From: Citrobacter sp. On2M
Lineage (GTDB): Bacteria > Pseudomonadota > Gammaproteobacteria > Enterobacterales > Enterobacteriaceae
Assembly (NCBI RefSeq): GCF_018035235.1
Contig: NZ_WPCV01000001.1
Coordinates: 124,001 to 188,000 of the forward strand
Direction: 5' to 3'
DNA: 64,000 nucleotides
Both the position numbers and the translations under genes were made by a program. Below the pieces are notes generated by a model. That model did no database searches, was not told the DNA's origin, and saw only the letters and a list, made by a program, of their open reading frames with translations. Positions within the stretch are counted from its first letter, which is position 1; every line of letters starts with the position of its first letter. Below are positions 50,159-62,145 of this stretch, one piece after another.

Positions 50159-52114
50159 TTACAGCTCATTCACCCAAATACGCATTTCGCCTTCACCACG
50201 ATTCGCCCAGCTAAACCACGGAATAAACGTCAGCGTATGCGCCTGACGCAAAGCCGGTGAAACATCGTAGTGCCACAAGGATTGCTGTGAGGCGTTGGCA
50301 CTACTTTGCTTCACACCTTCAGCCTGAATTAGCACCTTATGGCTGAATAAACCTTTACCTTCGAATACCCGGAATTCACTCTCTTTCGGCAGCCACAAAT
50401 TATGTAGCTCCTCACCGTTGTCGGCCTGTTCCAGGCAATACACCAGCGGCCCACGTTGAATGGCGACCTTCCCTGCCACATGGCGCATCAGTGGATTTCC
50501 GTACACCCGACGTACCGGCATCGGCAGGGTCAAACTGAGCGTATCGCCTTCCTGCCAGGTTCGGCTGATGTGCAAATAGCCTTTGCGAATATCCTGCGCA
50601 ACCGGCTGACCATTCAACAAAACCTGCGGCGCGGAGCACCAGTCTGGCAGGCGCAGAGCGAGGGTGTGATACACCGATTGCGGTGATTCGATGGCGATTT
50701 TTACCTGTTCATGCCATGGGTAATCCCCGCTAATACGTAGCTTAAGCGAGCCATTTGCAACAGGGACCTCCATGCTATTGCCCACGTACATATTGATATA
50801 CAGCGCATCCTGACGTGGCGTGTAGAGGTAATGACCAATTGAGGTTAACACGCGGGCGATATTCGGTGGACAGCAGGCGCAGCCGAACCAGCGCTGGCGA
50901 ACGGGCTTCACGTGGTCATAAATATGATTGAATTTTAATGATTTAGGGTGTACTTCCAGCGGATTAACGTAGAAGAAATGCTTGCCGTCGAGCGCCATAC
51001 CTCCCAGCACCGTATTATACAGGGCGCGTTCCATCACGTCGGCATACTGACTGTCGGCCTCCATTTCCAGCATTCTACGGGCGAACATCATCAGGCCTAT
51101 TGAGGCGCAGCTTTCTGCGTACACTGAGTCGTTAGGCAGATCGTAATCGCTGCTAAACGCTTCGCCACTGCTTTGCGAGCCGATCCCGCCGGTAATGTAC
51201 AACTGGCGCTGGGCCATGTTTTTCCACAGACGCAGGCAATCCTTGCGCTTGCCTTCGTCCTGGCTTAAGCGTGCCAGATGCGCCACGCCGGTCATCAGGT
51301 AGACAAAGCGTACCGCGTGACCAATAGCCTTTTGCTGCTCTGAAATCGGTTGGTGTGCCTGGCTATAGGGCTTATCTTTCACCATCCACGCCGGGCCGTA
51401 GGTGTGCCAGTAAGAGGTTTGGCCGCGTTTCTTGTACTCTTCGTCATAGAAATGAGGCTGTGTGCCGCGCTGTTCAACAAAGTAATTTACCAGCGCCATA
51501 TAGCGAGGTTGCTGGGTCACTTCGTACAAGCGCATCAGCGCCAGCTCGATTTCCGGGTGTCCGGGGTAGCCGTGCAGTTGATTCTCCCCGAGTCCAAACA
51601 CGCTGTCGATGTGATCCGCCAGGCGACACACCACCTCTAACAGACGGCGCTTTCCCGTTGCCTGGAAGAACGCGACACCCGCTTCAATTAAATGACCGGC
51701 ACAGTACAGCTCATGACATTCGGCGAGGTTGGTCCAGCGTTCATTCGGGGCTTTCACCGTGAAGTAAGTATTGAGATAGCCATCTTCACACTGCGCTGCG
51801 GCCACCAGTTCAATGACTTCATCGGCCGTTTTCTCAAGTTCCGCATCGGGTTTCTGACACAGCGACCAGGCAACGGCCTCCAGCCATTTCGCCACGTCGC
51901 TATCCTGAAAAACCATCCCGTAAAACTCACCATCCTGCAGACCTGCGGCGATACGGAAATTCTCTATCGCATGGCTGGGTTCCGCCTCTGCAATGCGGTC
52001 ATTGAGCGCATCCCACTGATAGGGAATCACCACGTCGCGCACCAACTGCTGATATTGTCCGAGGAACGGATCGCTGACTGTGAGCTTATGCAGGTCGACT
52101 TCCAGTACGTTCAT
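50159..52114 (-). CDS. GH127-family beta-L-arabinofuranosidase
   Basis: Predicted to release L-arabinose from beta-L-arabinofuranosides such as those on plant hydroxyproline-rich glycoproteins. The 651-residue protein shows the GH127 (DUF1680) fold. The residues matching the zinc and catalytic site of HypBA1 are visible at the right spacing: Glu in SSGEAFSSD (near 318), Glu and Cys in YAESC (334, 336) and the Cys-Cys pair in GCACCPPN (414, 415). No signal peptide is visible, so it should act in the cytoplasm on small imported substrates. ATG 52114 follows AAGGAGCACGAA; the frame is open 16 codons further. It lies 10 bases after the symporter gene. Related enzymes with other sugar specificity exist, so the substrate is inferred. 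Confidence 0.85.
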   Translation of the reverse strand: MNVLEVDLHKLTVSDPFLGQYQQLVRDVVIPYQWDALNDRIAEAEPSHAIENFRIAAGLQDGEFYGMVFQDSDVAKWLEAVAWSLCQKPDAELEKTADEVIELVAAAQCEDGYLNTYFTVKAPNERWTNLAECHELYCAGHLIEAGVAFFQATGKRRLLEVVCRLADHIDSVFGLGENQLHGYPGHPEIELALMRLYEVTQQPRYMALVNYFVEQRGTQPHFYDEEYKKRGQTSYWHTYGPAWMVKDKPYSQAHQPISEQQKAIGHAVRFVYLMTGVAHLARLSQDEGKRKDCLRLWKNMAQRQLYITGGIGSQSSGEAFSSDYDLPNDSVYAESCASIGLMMFARRMLEMEADSQYADVMERALYNTVLGGMALDGKHFFYVNPLEVHPKSLKFNHIYDHVKPVRQRWFGCACCPPNIARVLTSIGHYLYTPRQDALYINMYVGNSMEVPVANGSLKLRISGDYPWHEQVKIAIESPQSVYHTLALRLPDWCSAPQVLLNGQPVAQDIRKGYLHISRTWQEGDTLSLTLPMPVRRVYGNPLMRHVAGKVAIQRGPLVYCLEQADNGEELHNLWLPKESEFRVFEGKGLFSHKVLIQAEGVKQSSANASQQSLWHYDVSPALRQAHTLTFIPWFSWANRGEGEMRIWVNEL

Positions 52115-52124
52115 TTCGTGCTCC

Positions 52125-53525
52125 TTAAGGCTGTACATGACGCTGACGCAGATCGGTGGCAATGCGCGACATCATCGGGTTATTGAGTTTGCAGATGCGG
52201 ATTGACAGCGCCAGCAGCAGGTGGAATAGCGCGGGCAGCAGCGTTTCCATTGCGGTAATCCCTTGCAGCGAACTGGCGGTTTGGTTACCGGCGCCTGGCT
52301 GATAGGCGACAAAAATAAATAGCAGGCTGATGATCCCTGCACTTGAGGCCCAGGCCAGCTTGATGAAAAACAGATTGAAGGCGAAATTCATGCCGGAGGA
52401 ACGCACGCCGGTTTTCCACTCGCCGTAATCGTCGGCGAAGGCCATCAGTGAGAAGTGCAGCGGCAGCGTGAAGCCTAAAATAATGCCGTTACCGAGGATG
52501 ACTGCCAGCCACAGTGTCTGATAAGCCGGGCCGGTTGGCAGGAACCACATCAGTATCGCCAGGGCCGTCAGCACCAGGTTGGTGTAGTAATAGAGTTTGA
52601 CGGTATCAATGCGGCGGGTCAGGGGGCTGACGATCACTGACCCGATGATGGACGCGAAGGTGACCATGGTGAAAAACAGCGACGTATAGGCGGTGCTGCC
52701 TTCCAGCACGTAGGTAATAAAATACATGTACCCGCCGCCGCGAATATTAAAGACGTTGATCAGCAGGAAAGACATTACCAACATCAACAATAGCTGATCG
52801 TTTTTGCGCAGTCCGCCAATGTGCTCACGCAGGGTAAATTTTCCCATCATTGCCAGTGGCACACGCTCGCGCACCCAGAAGAAGCAGCACAGGAACATCA
52901 CCACCGCAATGGCACACAGGATGCCCACGCCAAACTGATAACCCTGCGCGGCATTGCCCTGACCCAGGACATCCACCATCCACGGCAGGCCAACAGAGAC
53001 CAGGAATCCCGCTACACCGCACAGCACGAAGCGCCAGGACTGGCAGGCGATCACTTCATTGTGGCGAGTCGTCATCGTATTGATCAGCGCACAGTACGGC
53101 ACGTTGATGGCGGTATAGCTGACGGAGAGTAGCAGATAGGTGCCGAACGCCCAGGCGATTTTGACGCCCATGCTGGCGTCCGGGACGGTAAAAGTCAGTA
53201 CGCCAATAATACCAATCGGAATCGCAACCCACAGTTGCCACGGGCGAAAGCGCCCCCAGCGGCTTTGCGTACGGTCGGCCAGCACGCCCATGACGGGATC
53301 GGAAATGGCGTCAAATATACGCAGGGCAATAAATAATGTGCCGACCAGCGCAGGCGTTAACCCGAAGACATCGGTGTAGAAAAATGTCAGGAAGTTCATG
53401 ATCAGGCAGGTAATTACCGTCCCGCCAGCATCGCCTAGCCCATAACCAATTTTTTCACGCAGGGATAATTTGTCGTCCTGGGCACGCTGTGCCAAATCAG
53501 ATGTTGTAATCGGAGCCGAAGTCAT
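52125..53525 (-). CDS. GPH-family glycoside/pentoside cation symporter
   Basis: A 466-residue, roughly twelve-segment membrane protein of the glycoside-pentoside-hexuronide:cation symporter family (MelB, YicJ, XynP type). The N-terminus [34 protein letters not shown] and the loop [19 protein letters not shown] are the family signature. As the first gene of the pair with the GH127 hydrolase, it probably imports the arabinofuranoside that the hydrolase cleaves. The 252-base gap to the divergent AraC gene should contain the regulated promoter. Confidence 0.87.
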   Translation of the reverse strand: MTSAPITTSDLAQRAQDDKLSLREKIGYGLGDAGGTVITCLIMNFLTFFYTDVFGLTPALVGTLFIALRIFDAISDPVMGVLADRTQSRWGRFRPWQLWVAIPIGIIGVLTFTVPDASMGVKIAWAFGTYLLLSVSYTAINVPYCALINTMTTRHNEVIACQSWRFVLCGVAGFLVSVGLPWMVDVLGQGNAAQGYQFGVGILCAIAVVMFLCCFFWVRERVPLAMMGKFTLREHIGGLRKNDQLLLMLVMSFLLINVFNIRGGGYMYFITYVLEGSTAYTSLFFTMVTFASIIGSVIVSPLTRRIDTVKLYYYTNLVLTALAILMWFLPTGPAYQTLWLAVILGNGIILGFTLPLHFSLMAFADDYGEWKTGVRSSGMNFAFNLFFIKLAWASSAGIISLLFIFVAYQPGAGNQTASSLQGITAMETLLPALFHLLLALSIRICKLNNPMMSRIATDLRQRHVQP

Positions 53526-53777
53526 AAATAACTCCCGGAGAGGATGTTCAGAAAGTTTCCCGCTACGTTGCGGGTTATTTGTTTGTAATTTGCAAAATAC
53601 GTTATTTATTCTGCACGAAATGTTTGGGTCAACAAGGGAAGAGAAAAGTATAAAAAGATGACAATTCCGACTTCATTATAAAAATGTGATTTCGATCCAG
53701 CAGAAACAAAATTTATCGTGAATAATCAATGATAAATAGCATTTTAAATAATGTAAAAAGCGGGAATTTGAATATAT

Positions 53778-54593
53778 ATGCTCGAATTATCCATGTCTCT
53801 TCCGATTAAAGTGCAAAATGGTGGGCTATTTATTTCCCGGGGCGTGGGCAGTCATCCTGCGCGACGATTGCAATCCTGGGAAATTATCTTTGTTGAAAAA
53901 GGGACATTAACGATTCGCGAAGGCCAGACAGTTTTTTGCGTGAATGCCGGAGAAAGTTTGCTGCTGTGGCCACAGCGATCGCATATTGGCGTTGGGCAAT
54001 TTCCGGCTGATTTGAAATTTTACTGGTTGCACTTTGAGGTCACAGCAGAAAATGAAGCATCAATAGCAGGATCGTTACTTGCTATACCTCAGCATTCCCG
54101 GGTGGGTGAGCCACAATATATTATTTCGTTGTTTCGCCAGTTCTTACGTGAACAGGAAAATATTCATCGCAGCATGGCGCTGGAACTGATTCTACTGCTG
54201 ATTTTGCAGCAAATATCCGCAGCCGCCAGCGAGCAACCCGTCGACAGCCCCGGGAATGCCCTGGCCTGGAAAGCACAGCAAATCATTCACACCCGGTTTC
54301 ACCTGCCGATTTCCGCCTCAACGTTGGCGAAAGAACTGCATTGCAATGCGGACTATCTGGGGCGCGTTTTTCGTGGCGCTTTTCGTCTGACGTTAACCGA
54401 AGCGTTGCATCGCCAGCGGGTGAGGGCGGCAGAAAAACTGCTGATCAGTGATTCGCTATCGCTTACTGAAGTGGCAATGAAATGTGGGTTTAATGACGTG
54501 GGCTATTTTCGCAAAATCTTCCGCAAACACACCAGCCTGACGCCCGCGGCGTGGAAACGGCGCTATTGCAAAGAACATATCAATAGCGCCTGA
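53778..54593 (+). CDS. AraC-family regulator of the GH127 module
   Basis: A 271-residue activator-type protein with an N-terminal cupin sugar-binding domain (RLQSWEIIFVEKGTLTIREG, GESLLLWPQRSHIG) and two C-terminal helix-turn-helix motifs (ISASTLAKELHCNADYLGRVF and SLTEVAMKCGFNDVGYFRKIF). It is divergent from the symporter and GH127 genes, the usual placement for the regulator of such a module. ATG codons at 53778 and 53793 are both possible starts. Its stop is four bases from the convergent sgbE stop. The inducer is unknown; a beta-L-arabinofuranoside or arabinose is the natural guess. Confidence 0.85.
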   Translation: MLELSMSLPIKVQNGGLFISRGVGSHPARRLQSWEIIFVEKGTLTIREGQTVFCVNAGESLLLWPQRSHIGVGQFPADLKFYWLHFEVTAENEASIAGSLLAIPQHSRVGEPQYIISLFRQFLREQENIHRSMALELILLLILQQISAAASEQPVDSPGNALAWKAQQIIHTRFHLPISASTLAKELHCNADYLGRVFRGAFRLTLTEALHRQRVRAAEKLLISDSLSLTEVAMKCGFNDVGYFRKIFRKHTSLTPAAWKRRYCKEHINSA

Positions 54594-54597
54594 CCCG

Positions 54598-55293
54598 TTA
54601 TTGCCCGTAATACGCATTTGCCCCGTGTTTGCGCAGATAATGTTTATCCAGCAACTCAGACTGCATATCCGGCAACTGCGGGGCTAACTGGCGAGAGAAC
54701 AACCCCATGTATGCGCACTCTTCGAGCACCACGGCGTTATGCACCGCGTCTGCCGCGTCTTTACCCCAGGCGAACGGTCCGTGGGAGTGCACCAATACCG
54801 CCGGAACCTGCAGCGGATTGAGATCGCGTTGCTCGAAGGTCTGAATGATCACCTCTCCGGTTTGATATTCATATTCGCCGTTGATCTCTTCAGCGGTCAT
54901 CAGACGCGTACATGGAATAGAACCATAGAAATAATCGGCATGTGTGGTGCCCCATGCCGGGAGATCCAGACCCGCCTGCGACCAGATCGTCGCGTGGCGA
55001 GAATGGGTATGGACGATCCCGCCGATCTGTGGATAACGACGATACAGCGCCAGATGGGTTGGCGTGTCGGACGACGGTTTTTTGTTGCCTTCCACCACGT
55101 TGCCGCTGGCAATATCCACCACCACCATGTCGTCGGCGGTCATCACGTCATATTCCACGCCGGATGGCTTAATCACCATCAGTTTACGTGTTTCATCCAC
55201 TGCGCTGACGTTGCCCCAGGTAAAGGTAACTAAGCCATGAGCCGGAAGCGCCAGGTTTGCCGCCAGCACCTCGGCTTTCAGTTGTTTTAACAT
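54598..55293 (-). CDS. sgbE: L-ribulose-5-phosphate 4-epimerase (YiaS/SgbE)
   Basis: Converts L-ribulose-5-phosphate to D-xylulose-5-phosphate, the exit to the pentose phosphate pathway. The class II aldolase-like fold of 231 residues has the zinc ligands in [13 protein letters not shown] (near 95 and 97) and in [12 protein letters not shown] (near 171), plus KPSGVEYD for phosphate binding. It corresponds to yiaS, the last gene of the operon, and overlaps sgbU by seven bases. Confidence 0.96.
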   Translation of the reverse strand: MLKQLKAEVLAANLALPAHGLVTFTWGNVSAVDETRKLMVIKPSGVEYDVMTADDMVVVDIASGNVVEGNKKPSSDTPTHLALYRRYPQIGGIVHTHSRHATIWSQAGLDLPAWGTTHADYFYGSIPCTRLMTAEEINGEYEYQTGEVIIQTFEQRDLNPLQVPAVLVHSHGPFAWGKDAADAVHNAVVLEECAYMGLFSRQLAPQLPDMQSELLDKHYLRKHGANAYYGQ

Positions 55294-56147
55294 GGAAATC
55301 CTCCTTCCTGCATGCGTGCTTCTATCCAGCGCCGTGCCTGGATAATTTCCAGTACCGGCTCTTTCGCTTTTTCAGTCCACATTTCAATCAGAAACGACCC
55401 GCGATAGTTCAGTTGATGCAACGTTTTGAAGATACCAACAAAGTCCACGCACCCTTCGCCAAACGGTACATCGCGAAACTGGCCCGGATGCGTTTCGGTT
55501 ACCGGCAGCGTGTCTTTCAGGTGGATAGCAGCGATGCGGTCAATGCCCAGCGTCAATTCAGCAGTGACGTCGTTCCCCCAGGCGCTGAGGTTGCCCACGT
55601 CTGGATAGACGGTGAACCACGGCGATGACAGCATTTCATCCCACTTTTTCCACTTGCTGATCGAGTTCATAAATGCGGTATCCATGATTTCTACCGCCAG
55701 CATCACCTGCGCAGCGGCAGCCTGCTCCACTGCCCATGCCAGTCCTTCGGCAAAGCGCTGCTGCGTGCCTGCGTCATGTTCTTCGTAATAGACGTCGTAG
55801 CCTGCCAGTTGAATGGTGCGAATGCCTAAATCGCGCGCCAGGCGAATGGCTTTGCTCATAATTTCTCGCGCCCGCTCACGCATGGCTTCATCGCGGCTGC
55901 CAAAGGGAAAACGACGGTGGGCTGACAGGCACATTGACGGGATTGCCACGCCGGTTTCCAGCATCGCGCTAACCAGCGAGGCGCGCTGAGCTGGACTCCA
56001 GTCGAGACGCGCCAGGCGTTCGTCGGTTTCATCCACCGACATCTCGACGAAATCAAAACCGCAGCTTTTCGCCAGCACCAGCCGTTCCGGCCAGGAAAGG
56101 TCTTTGGCCAGTGCTTTTTCATAGATACCTAATGGATGGTTACGCAT
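55287..56147 (-). CDS. sgbU: L-ribulose/xylulose-5-phosphate 3-epimerase (YiaR/SgbU)
   Basis: TIM-barrel epimerase of 286 residues that interconverts L-xylulose-5-phosphate and L-ribulose-5-phosphate. Visible family motifs are [77 protein letters not shown] and [11 protein letters not shown] 56147 gives the family length and overlaps sgbH by eight bases; the frame is open 49 codons further, but that stretch is antisense-free shadow of sgbH. It corresponds to yiaR. Confidence 0.95.
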   Translation of the reverse strand: MRNHPLGIYEKALAKDLSWPERLVLAKSCGFDFVEMSVDETDERLARLDWSPAQRASLVSAMLETGVAIPSMCLSAHRRFPFGSRDEAMRERAREIMSKAIRLARDLGIRTIQLAGYDVYYEEHDAGTQQRFAEGLAWAVEQAAAAQVMLAVEIMDTAFMNSISKWKKWDEMLSSPWFTVYPDVGNLSAWGNDVTAELTLGIDRIAAIHLKDTLPVTETHPGQFRDVPFGEGCVDFVGIFKTLHQLNYRGSFLIEMWTEKAKEPVLEIIQARRWIEARMQEGGFPC

Positions 56148-56802
56148 GCAGTGTTCCCCAGATGGTCTCGATTTGCGCATGGAATTCGCCAGCAACCTGC
56201 GCTGGGTTTTGCGCCCCCGCCAGCGCGCGCCCGGCGATAAAGGCTTTGACGTTAATGTCGCGGAACAACGGCAGATCGGCGGGCGTGATCCCACCGGTAA
56301 TCGACAGTTCCAGACCGATATCAGAAAGCGCCTTCATGCGTGCCAGGTCTGCTTCTCCCCACTGTTGTCCGCTGGCCTGAGCATCGCGTCCGCGATGGTA
56401 AATCGCCTGGCGAACGCCAACGCGATACCAGTCGCGGGCATCATCCAGCGTCCAGTTGCCGAACAGCTCCATCTGAATTTCACCGCCGCAGGACTGCGCG
56501 ACGTCATGACCTTTCTCTACCGTCGCCAGCGGCGCGGCACAGATGATGGTCATCCAGTTTGCACCTGCTCCAAAGGCTTGGAGCGCGAGGGTTTCGCCCG
56601 CATCGGCCACTTTCCAGTCGGCGACGATGATTTTATTCGGGCACTGGGCGCGCAGGGCTTTCACGGCGCTCAGCCCTTCGGTTAAGCAGAGAATCGTCCC
56701 CGCCTCAACGATATCGACGCTCTCTTGTAGCAGCGCGACGTCGCGTTGTGCGGCTTCAAGGCTGGTGTGGTCGAGCGCCAGTTGCAGTAATGGTCGACTC
56801 AT
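56140..56802 (-). CDS. sgbH: 3-keto-L-gulonate-6-phosphate decarboxylase (YiaQ/SgbH)
   Basis: Decarboxylates 3-keto-L-gulonate-6-phosphate to L-xylulose-5-phosphate. The 220-residue TIM-barrel protein of the OMP decarboxylase suprafamily shows [14 protein letters not shown], the metal-binding [11 protein letters not shown] with the DxKxxD pattern, and ITGGITPAD for phosphate. Two adjacent ATG codons (56803-56805 and 56800-56802) are possible; the second has the better spacing from AAGGAG. It corresponds to yiaQ and abuts the end of lyxK. Confidence 0.96.
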   Translation of the reverse strand: MSRPLLQLALDHTSLEAAQRDVALLQESVDIVEAGTILCLTEGLSAVKALRAQCPNKIIVADWKVADAGETLALQAFGAGANWMTIICAAPLATVEKGHDVAQSCGGEIQMELFGNWTLDDARDWYRVGVRQAIYHRGRDAQASGQQWGEADLARMKALSDIGLELSITGGITPADLPLFRDINVKAFIAGRALAGAQNPAQVAGEFHAQIETIWGTLHA

Positions 56803-58304
56803 CATTCGTGCTCCTTAATGCGGGCGTGGTAGCCCTGTAGTGCGGTAATTAAATCCAGATATTGGCGGTATTTACGCTGGTAGCTCGCCTGTGCGGCGGC
56901 GTCCGGCAACAGCGTGCGCACCGGGTGCTCCAGGCTGCGCTGGGCGTCGCTGAAGTTGGAATAAACGCCGGTGCCGACGCGGGCGGCGAGCGCAGCGCCA
57001 AAGCAGCCGGTCTCTTCAATCTGCGGCAATTCGATACGTAAACCGCTGACGTCTGCCAGCATCTGCATCCAGATGTCGGAGTGCGCCGGACCGCCGGTGA
57101 CGCGCAGGGTATGCGCCTTCGTAAAGCGTTCGCGCATGCGATTGAGGTGGGTCATGTGGCTGAAAACCACGCCTTCGTAGATGGCCTGCAATAAGTGGGC
57201 GCGAGTGTGTATCGCCTGCATGCCATAAAAGCCGCTGGTCATCTCCAGCCCGGCGTTGCTGCCGTACAAAAATGGGAGAAAGAACAGCTCGCTACCGGCT
57301 TTCGGTAAGCTGGCAACGGCCTGATTGATCTCAGCAAAAGAGAGTTCGCCCCACTGGGCGGTAAACCATTCCAGATTGCCGGAAGAGGTCGGGCTGGCTT
57401 CGTGAACGATGTACTGCCCGTCATTGACATAGCGGCCATAAACGTAGGGATGAGCTTCGTGGTCGCGCAGGCCGTGGGCGATCCCGCTGGTGACGGCCCA
57501 GGTTCCCATCACTGCGTTGAGGGTGTGTTCATCTTCGATACCGGCGCAGAGTGCGGTGGAAACCACATCAAACAGTCCGCCGACGACGGGTGTGCCCGCC
57601 GCCAGACCGGTTAGGGCGGCTGTCTGAGCGGTGATTTCCCCGCATATTTCTGCTGAGCCGACAATCGGCGGTAGTGCATTGTCGATCTCGCTGATGCCCA
57701 GCCACTGGGTCAGGCGCGAGTCGTACTGACCCGAAGTCATGTTGTAGAGGTTCGACTCGGAAATATTGCTCTCTTCGCAGCCTTTGACGCCGGTTAAGCA
57801 CCAGCGCAGATAGTCATGGCCCATCATGACGCAGCCAATTTGCGCGTAACGATGGGGTTGATTCTCTTTCACCCAGCGCAGCAATGATGCCGGATGCCCG
57901 GTCCAAAACGTCTGGCGGGTGATCGGGTAGAGCTGCTCGGGAATTCCATCCTGCTGCCAGCGCTGGACGATTTCCATCGCCCGGCGGTCGGAAGAGAGGA
58001 TGGCATTGCCCAGCGGTTTATCCTGCTTATCGAGGAGGAACAGGCCTTTGCCCTGAGCGGAAATACCGATACCTTTGATTTGATCTCCGCAGACGCCGGT
58101 GCGCGCTAACAGCCCGGCGATCGTGGCTACACACTGTTGCCACAACTGGTGCATATCGCGTTCGGCGTAACCGGGCAATGGCGATGCGGTCTGTAACGAT
58201 TGCCGATTAATGCCATGCTCATGACCTTTGGCGTCATACAACCCGGCTTTCAGATACGTACCGCCACAATCAATACCCAGCCAGAAGGTCTTTTTCTCAC
58301 TCAT
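56802..58304 (-). CDS. lyxK: L-xylulose / 3-keto-L-gulonate kinase (YiaP/LyxK)
   Basis: FGGY-family kinase of 500 residues. The N-terminal phosphate motif is FWLGIDCGGTYLKAGLYD, followed by GISAQGKGLFLLD; the C-terminal ATP-binding half contains LRVTGGPAHSDIWMQMLADVSG and ETGCFGAALAARVG. In E. coli it phosphorylates 3-keto-L-gulonate as well as L-xylulose, feeding SgbH. It lies after a REP element downstream of yiaX2 in the same operon. Confidence 0.94.
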   Translation of the reverse strand: MSEKKTFWLGIDCGGTYLKAGLYDAKGHEHGINRQSLQTASPLPGYAERDMHQLWQQCVATIAGLLARTGVCGDQIKGIGISAQGKGLFLLDKQDKPLGNAILSSDRRAMEIVQRWQQDGIPEQLYPITRQTFWTGHPASLLRWVKENQPHRYAQIGCVMMGHDYLRWCLTGVKGCEESNISESNLYNMTSGQYDSRLTQWLGISEIDNALPPIVGSAEICGEITAQTAALTGLAAGTPVVGGLFDVVSTALCAGIEDEHTLNAVMGTWAVTSGIAHGLRDHEAHPYVYGRYVNDGQYIVHEASPTSSGNLEWFTAQWGELSFAEINQAVASLPKAGSELFFLPFLYGSNAGLEMTSGFYGMQAIHTRAHLLQAIYEGVVFSHMTHLNRMRERFTKAHTLRVTGGPAHSDIWMQMLADVSGLRIELPQIEETGCFGAALAARVGTGVYSNFSDAQRSLEHPVRTLLPDAAAQASYQRKYRQYLDLITALQGYHARIKEHE

Positions 58305-58319
58305 CTTGTTATCTCATTT

Positions 58320-58353
58320 TTGCCGGATGGCGCTGTGCTAGCGCCACCGGGCA
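58320..58353. repeat. REP element inside the yia operon
   Basis: TTGCCGGATGGCGCT and AGCGCCACCGGGCA form a palindrome around GTGCT, in the 54-base gap between yiaX2 and lyxK. In the transcript it would be a stable hairpin separating the yiaKLX1X2 and PQRS parts. Confidence 0.75.
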
Positions 58354-58358
58354 TTGTT

Positions 58359-59678
58359 TTACGCTGTACGTTTATGTGGATTCAGTGTCTTTAGCGGAGC
58401 GGCACCGGCGTCGCATTTGGCTGGCAGCAGCAGCGCCATCAGCGCGGCCAGAGCCAGTGAGATAGCCAGGCAGTAAACCCCCGCATCTTTGCTATACAGG
58501 GTGATGAGTACGCCGACCGCATAAGGACCGCAGAAGCCGCCGAGGTTGCCCAGCGCGTTGATGACCCCGCGTGCGCCACCGGCCATTTCCGCACTGAACA
58601 AACGCGCCGGAATGGTCCAGAACACGCCCGCTGCCGATTGCAGGAAGAAGCCGCAGCCGACCAGCGCGGCATAAGCCAGCCAGACGTTATTTTTCAGCGC
58701 CACGGAAAGGAACATGCACAGGGCAAAGCCAATCAACGGCAGGCAGACGAACAGCTTGCGTTTACCGGTGCGGTCAGAGAGAGAAGAGAACAGGAACATC
58801 CCGGCAATGGCCCCGACGTACGGCAGAATGGCGAGCATACCGACCTGTCCCATGCTGCTGTGCGTCAACTCTTTGAGGATGGTCGGCAGCCACAGGGTGT
58901 AACCGTAAATCCCGGTCTGATAGAAGAAGTTCAGCGCGATGAGCTGCCACATGGTTTTATCGGAAAGCACCGCGCCCAGCGAGGCGTTTTTGACTTCCGT
59001 TCCGGCAATGGCTTTTTGCTCGGCAGCCAGTGTTTCGACCAGATAATTTTTCTCGGCCTCAGAGATCCAGCGTGCCTCCTGCGGACGGTCGTAAACGGTA
59101 TAGGCCCACAACACCAGTACAACGACGGAAAGCAAACCTTCAATGATGAACAGCCAGCGCCAGTCGAGAATGGTGATAATCCAACCCGAGAGCGGGGCAG
59201 TAATGATTCCGGCAATCGGCACAAACATAATCACGATCGCATTGGCACGACCACGCTCGGCGTCGGGGAACCAGTTACTGATCATCGTCAGCACCACCGG
59301 CAGCATGCCGCCTTCGGCTACACCGAGTAAAAAGCGCAAAACCAGCAGTTGATATTGATTAGTGATCAACCCCGTAAGGACGGATATCACTGCCCAGGCA
59401 ACCAGTGACCAGCCGATAAATTTCTTGCCGCTACCGTGAACGGCAATTTTTCCGCCGGGAACCTGTAAAAACAGATAACCGATAAAGAAAATACCGCCAG
59501 CCAGTCCTGCCATGGTGGCGGAAATACCTAATTCGGCATCCATACCCCCCGGCATCGCAAAGGCGATATTGACGCGGTCCATATAAGAAATAATACAGGC
59601 GATTAAAATAGGTGGGATAATTCGCAGCCAGCGCTGACGGGGTATATCTTTTAGTGTAGGGCGAGAGGTCATGTTCAT
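58359..59678 (-). CDS. yiaX2: MFS sugar-acid transporter (YiaX2-type)
   Basis: A 439-residue major facilitator with twelve hydrophobic segments, of the anion:cation symporter (phthalate permease/hexuronate) group: YMDRVNIAFAMP near residue 35, VPGGKIAVHGSGKKFIGWS, LRFLLGVAEGGMLPVVLTMISNWFP and SSLSDRTGKRK. It occupies the place of the yiaMNO TRAP transporter of E. coli, exactly as YiaX2 does in the Klebsiella yiaKLX1X2PQRS operon, where it is linked to aerobic L-ascorbate uptake. The substrate here is inferred from that context. Confidence 0.85.
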   Translation of the reverse strand: MNMTSRPTLKDIPRQRWLRIIPPILIACIISYMDRVNIAFAMPGGMDAELGISATMAGLAGGIFFIGYLFLQVPGGKIAVHGSGKKFIGWSLVAWAVISVLTGLITNQYQLLVLRFLLGVAEGGMLPVVLTMISNWFPDAERGRANAIVIMFVPIAGIITAPLSGWIITILDWRWLFIIEGLLSVVVLVLWAYTVYDRPQEARWISEAEKNYLVETLAAEQKAIAGTEVKNASLGAVLSDKTMWQLIALNFFYQTGIYGYTLWLPTILKELTHSSMGQVGMLAILPYVGAIAGMFLFSSLSDRTGKRKLFVCLPLIGFALCMFLSVALKNNVWLAYAALVGCGFFLQSAAGVFWTIPARLFSAEMAGGARGVINALGNLGGFCGPYAVGVLITLYSKDAGVYCLAISLALAALMALLLPAKCDAGAAPLKTLNPHKRTA

Positions 59679-59709
59679 ATTAATATTCTCGTAGAGTAGT
59701 ATTTTATTT

Positions 59710-60642
59710 TTATATTTTTGCTTTATTTAACGTCGCGATACCGTCACGCAATATCGCTACGCGATGGTTCACATCTGCATTGGCGTTTATTTCCAGCAAT
59801 TTAATACCAGCAAATTGCAATGGTTTGGCTTCTGCGCAGGCGAATAATTCGCGGGCATGGTCGATGGTCATCAGACTTTGTGAGCAGAACGGAGCAAACG
59901 GGGCGTGCAAGTCCTGCCACTCGCCGTAGTCTCCCGTTATTGTGGTGCCGGAGAACATCAGCGCCCCCAATTTTCCAGCCTGTTTGGTCTGCTGCGTGTG
60001 GGTCAACGCCAGGGCGGGATTTTGCCCTTCAATGGCCGATCGCGCCCAGTTAATGCACACGCTGATGTCATACCCGGCAATGACCTCCAACACATTGTCT
60101 AACGGCAGAAAGCCTTTGCGCGGCGCAATGCCGGTCATAGCATCACAATGTTCCAGCACCAGATCGCATGACCAGTCCCAATTGGCTATCTCTTTAAGCG
60201 AACGGGCGAGTGCGTCGGTGGCCTGCGCAACATTTGGATTGCTGGCATTGGGAGCGGCATGTAGTTGCAGCGCAATCACTTTTCCGGCGTGGGCCGTATT
60301 GATATGGTTGATTTTCTGCTGCAGATGACGGTAATGCGCCACGCAGGCTTTACGCTGATCTTCGTCGCTGGAAGCCAATCCGAAACCGCTGTTTGCGCCA
60401 CGACGGCGCATGGTTTCCATAATGGCGGTGACCACGATTTGCCAGTCGCCCGGCGTATGGCGCAATAACCATTCGTCGCCTAACGGGTGAAGATGTTCAA
60501 GGCAGGGCTGCTCCAGCCCTCGAATATCCGGGGTATCGGCGAGCTGTCGCCAGAATTCCTTCTCTTCCTCTTCACTCTTTTGGTGAAATGAGGGTGCACA
60601 GGGGTACGCACCGATTATATAACCGGCATTATTAACGCTCAT
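59710..60642 (-). CDS. yiaX1: DUF4862 family protein (YiaX1-type), function unknown
   Basis: A 310-residue cytoplasmic protein without signal peptide or membrane segment. It corresponds to YiaX1 of the Klebsiella yia operon. Features that could be catalytic are [58 protein letters not shown] and HAPFAPFC; the pattern of scattered Glu/His on beta-strands recalls sugar-phosphate isomerase-type TIM barrels, but this is only a guess. Its place between yiaL and the transporter suggests an early step on the sugar acid. Confidence 0.75.
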   Translation of the reverse strand: MSVNNAGYIIGAYPCAPSFHQKSEEEEKEFWRQLADTPDIRGLEQPCLEHLHPLGDEWLLRHTPGDWQIVVTAIMETMRRRGANSGFGLASSDEDQRKACVAHYRHLQQKINHINTAHAGKVIALQLHAAPNASNPNVAQATDALARSLKEIANWDWSCDLVLEHCDAMTGIAPRKGFLPLDNVLEVIAGYDISVCINWARSAIEGQNPALALTHTQQTKQAGKLGALMFSGTTITGDYGEWQDLHAPFAPFCSQSLMTIDHARELFACAEAKPLQFAGIKLLEINANADVNHRVAILRDGIATLNKAKI

Positions 60643-60654
60643 GTTGTGCTCCTT

Positions 60655-62129
<1,475 letters not shown>

Positions 62130-62145
62130 TCCTGTTTCCTTGTTT

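Noticed and set aside
56148-56294. N-terminal extension of sgbU by 49 codons
   Set aside because: It is another frame of sgbH on the same strand; the family start [15 protein letters not shown] is at 56147.
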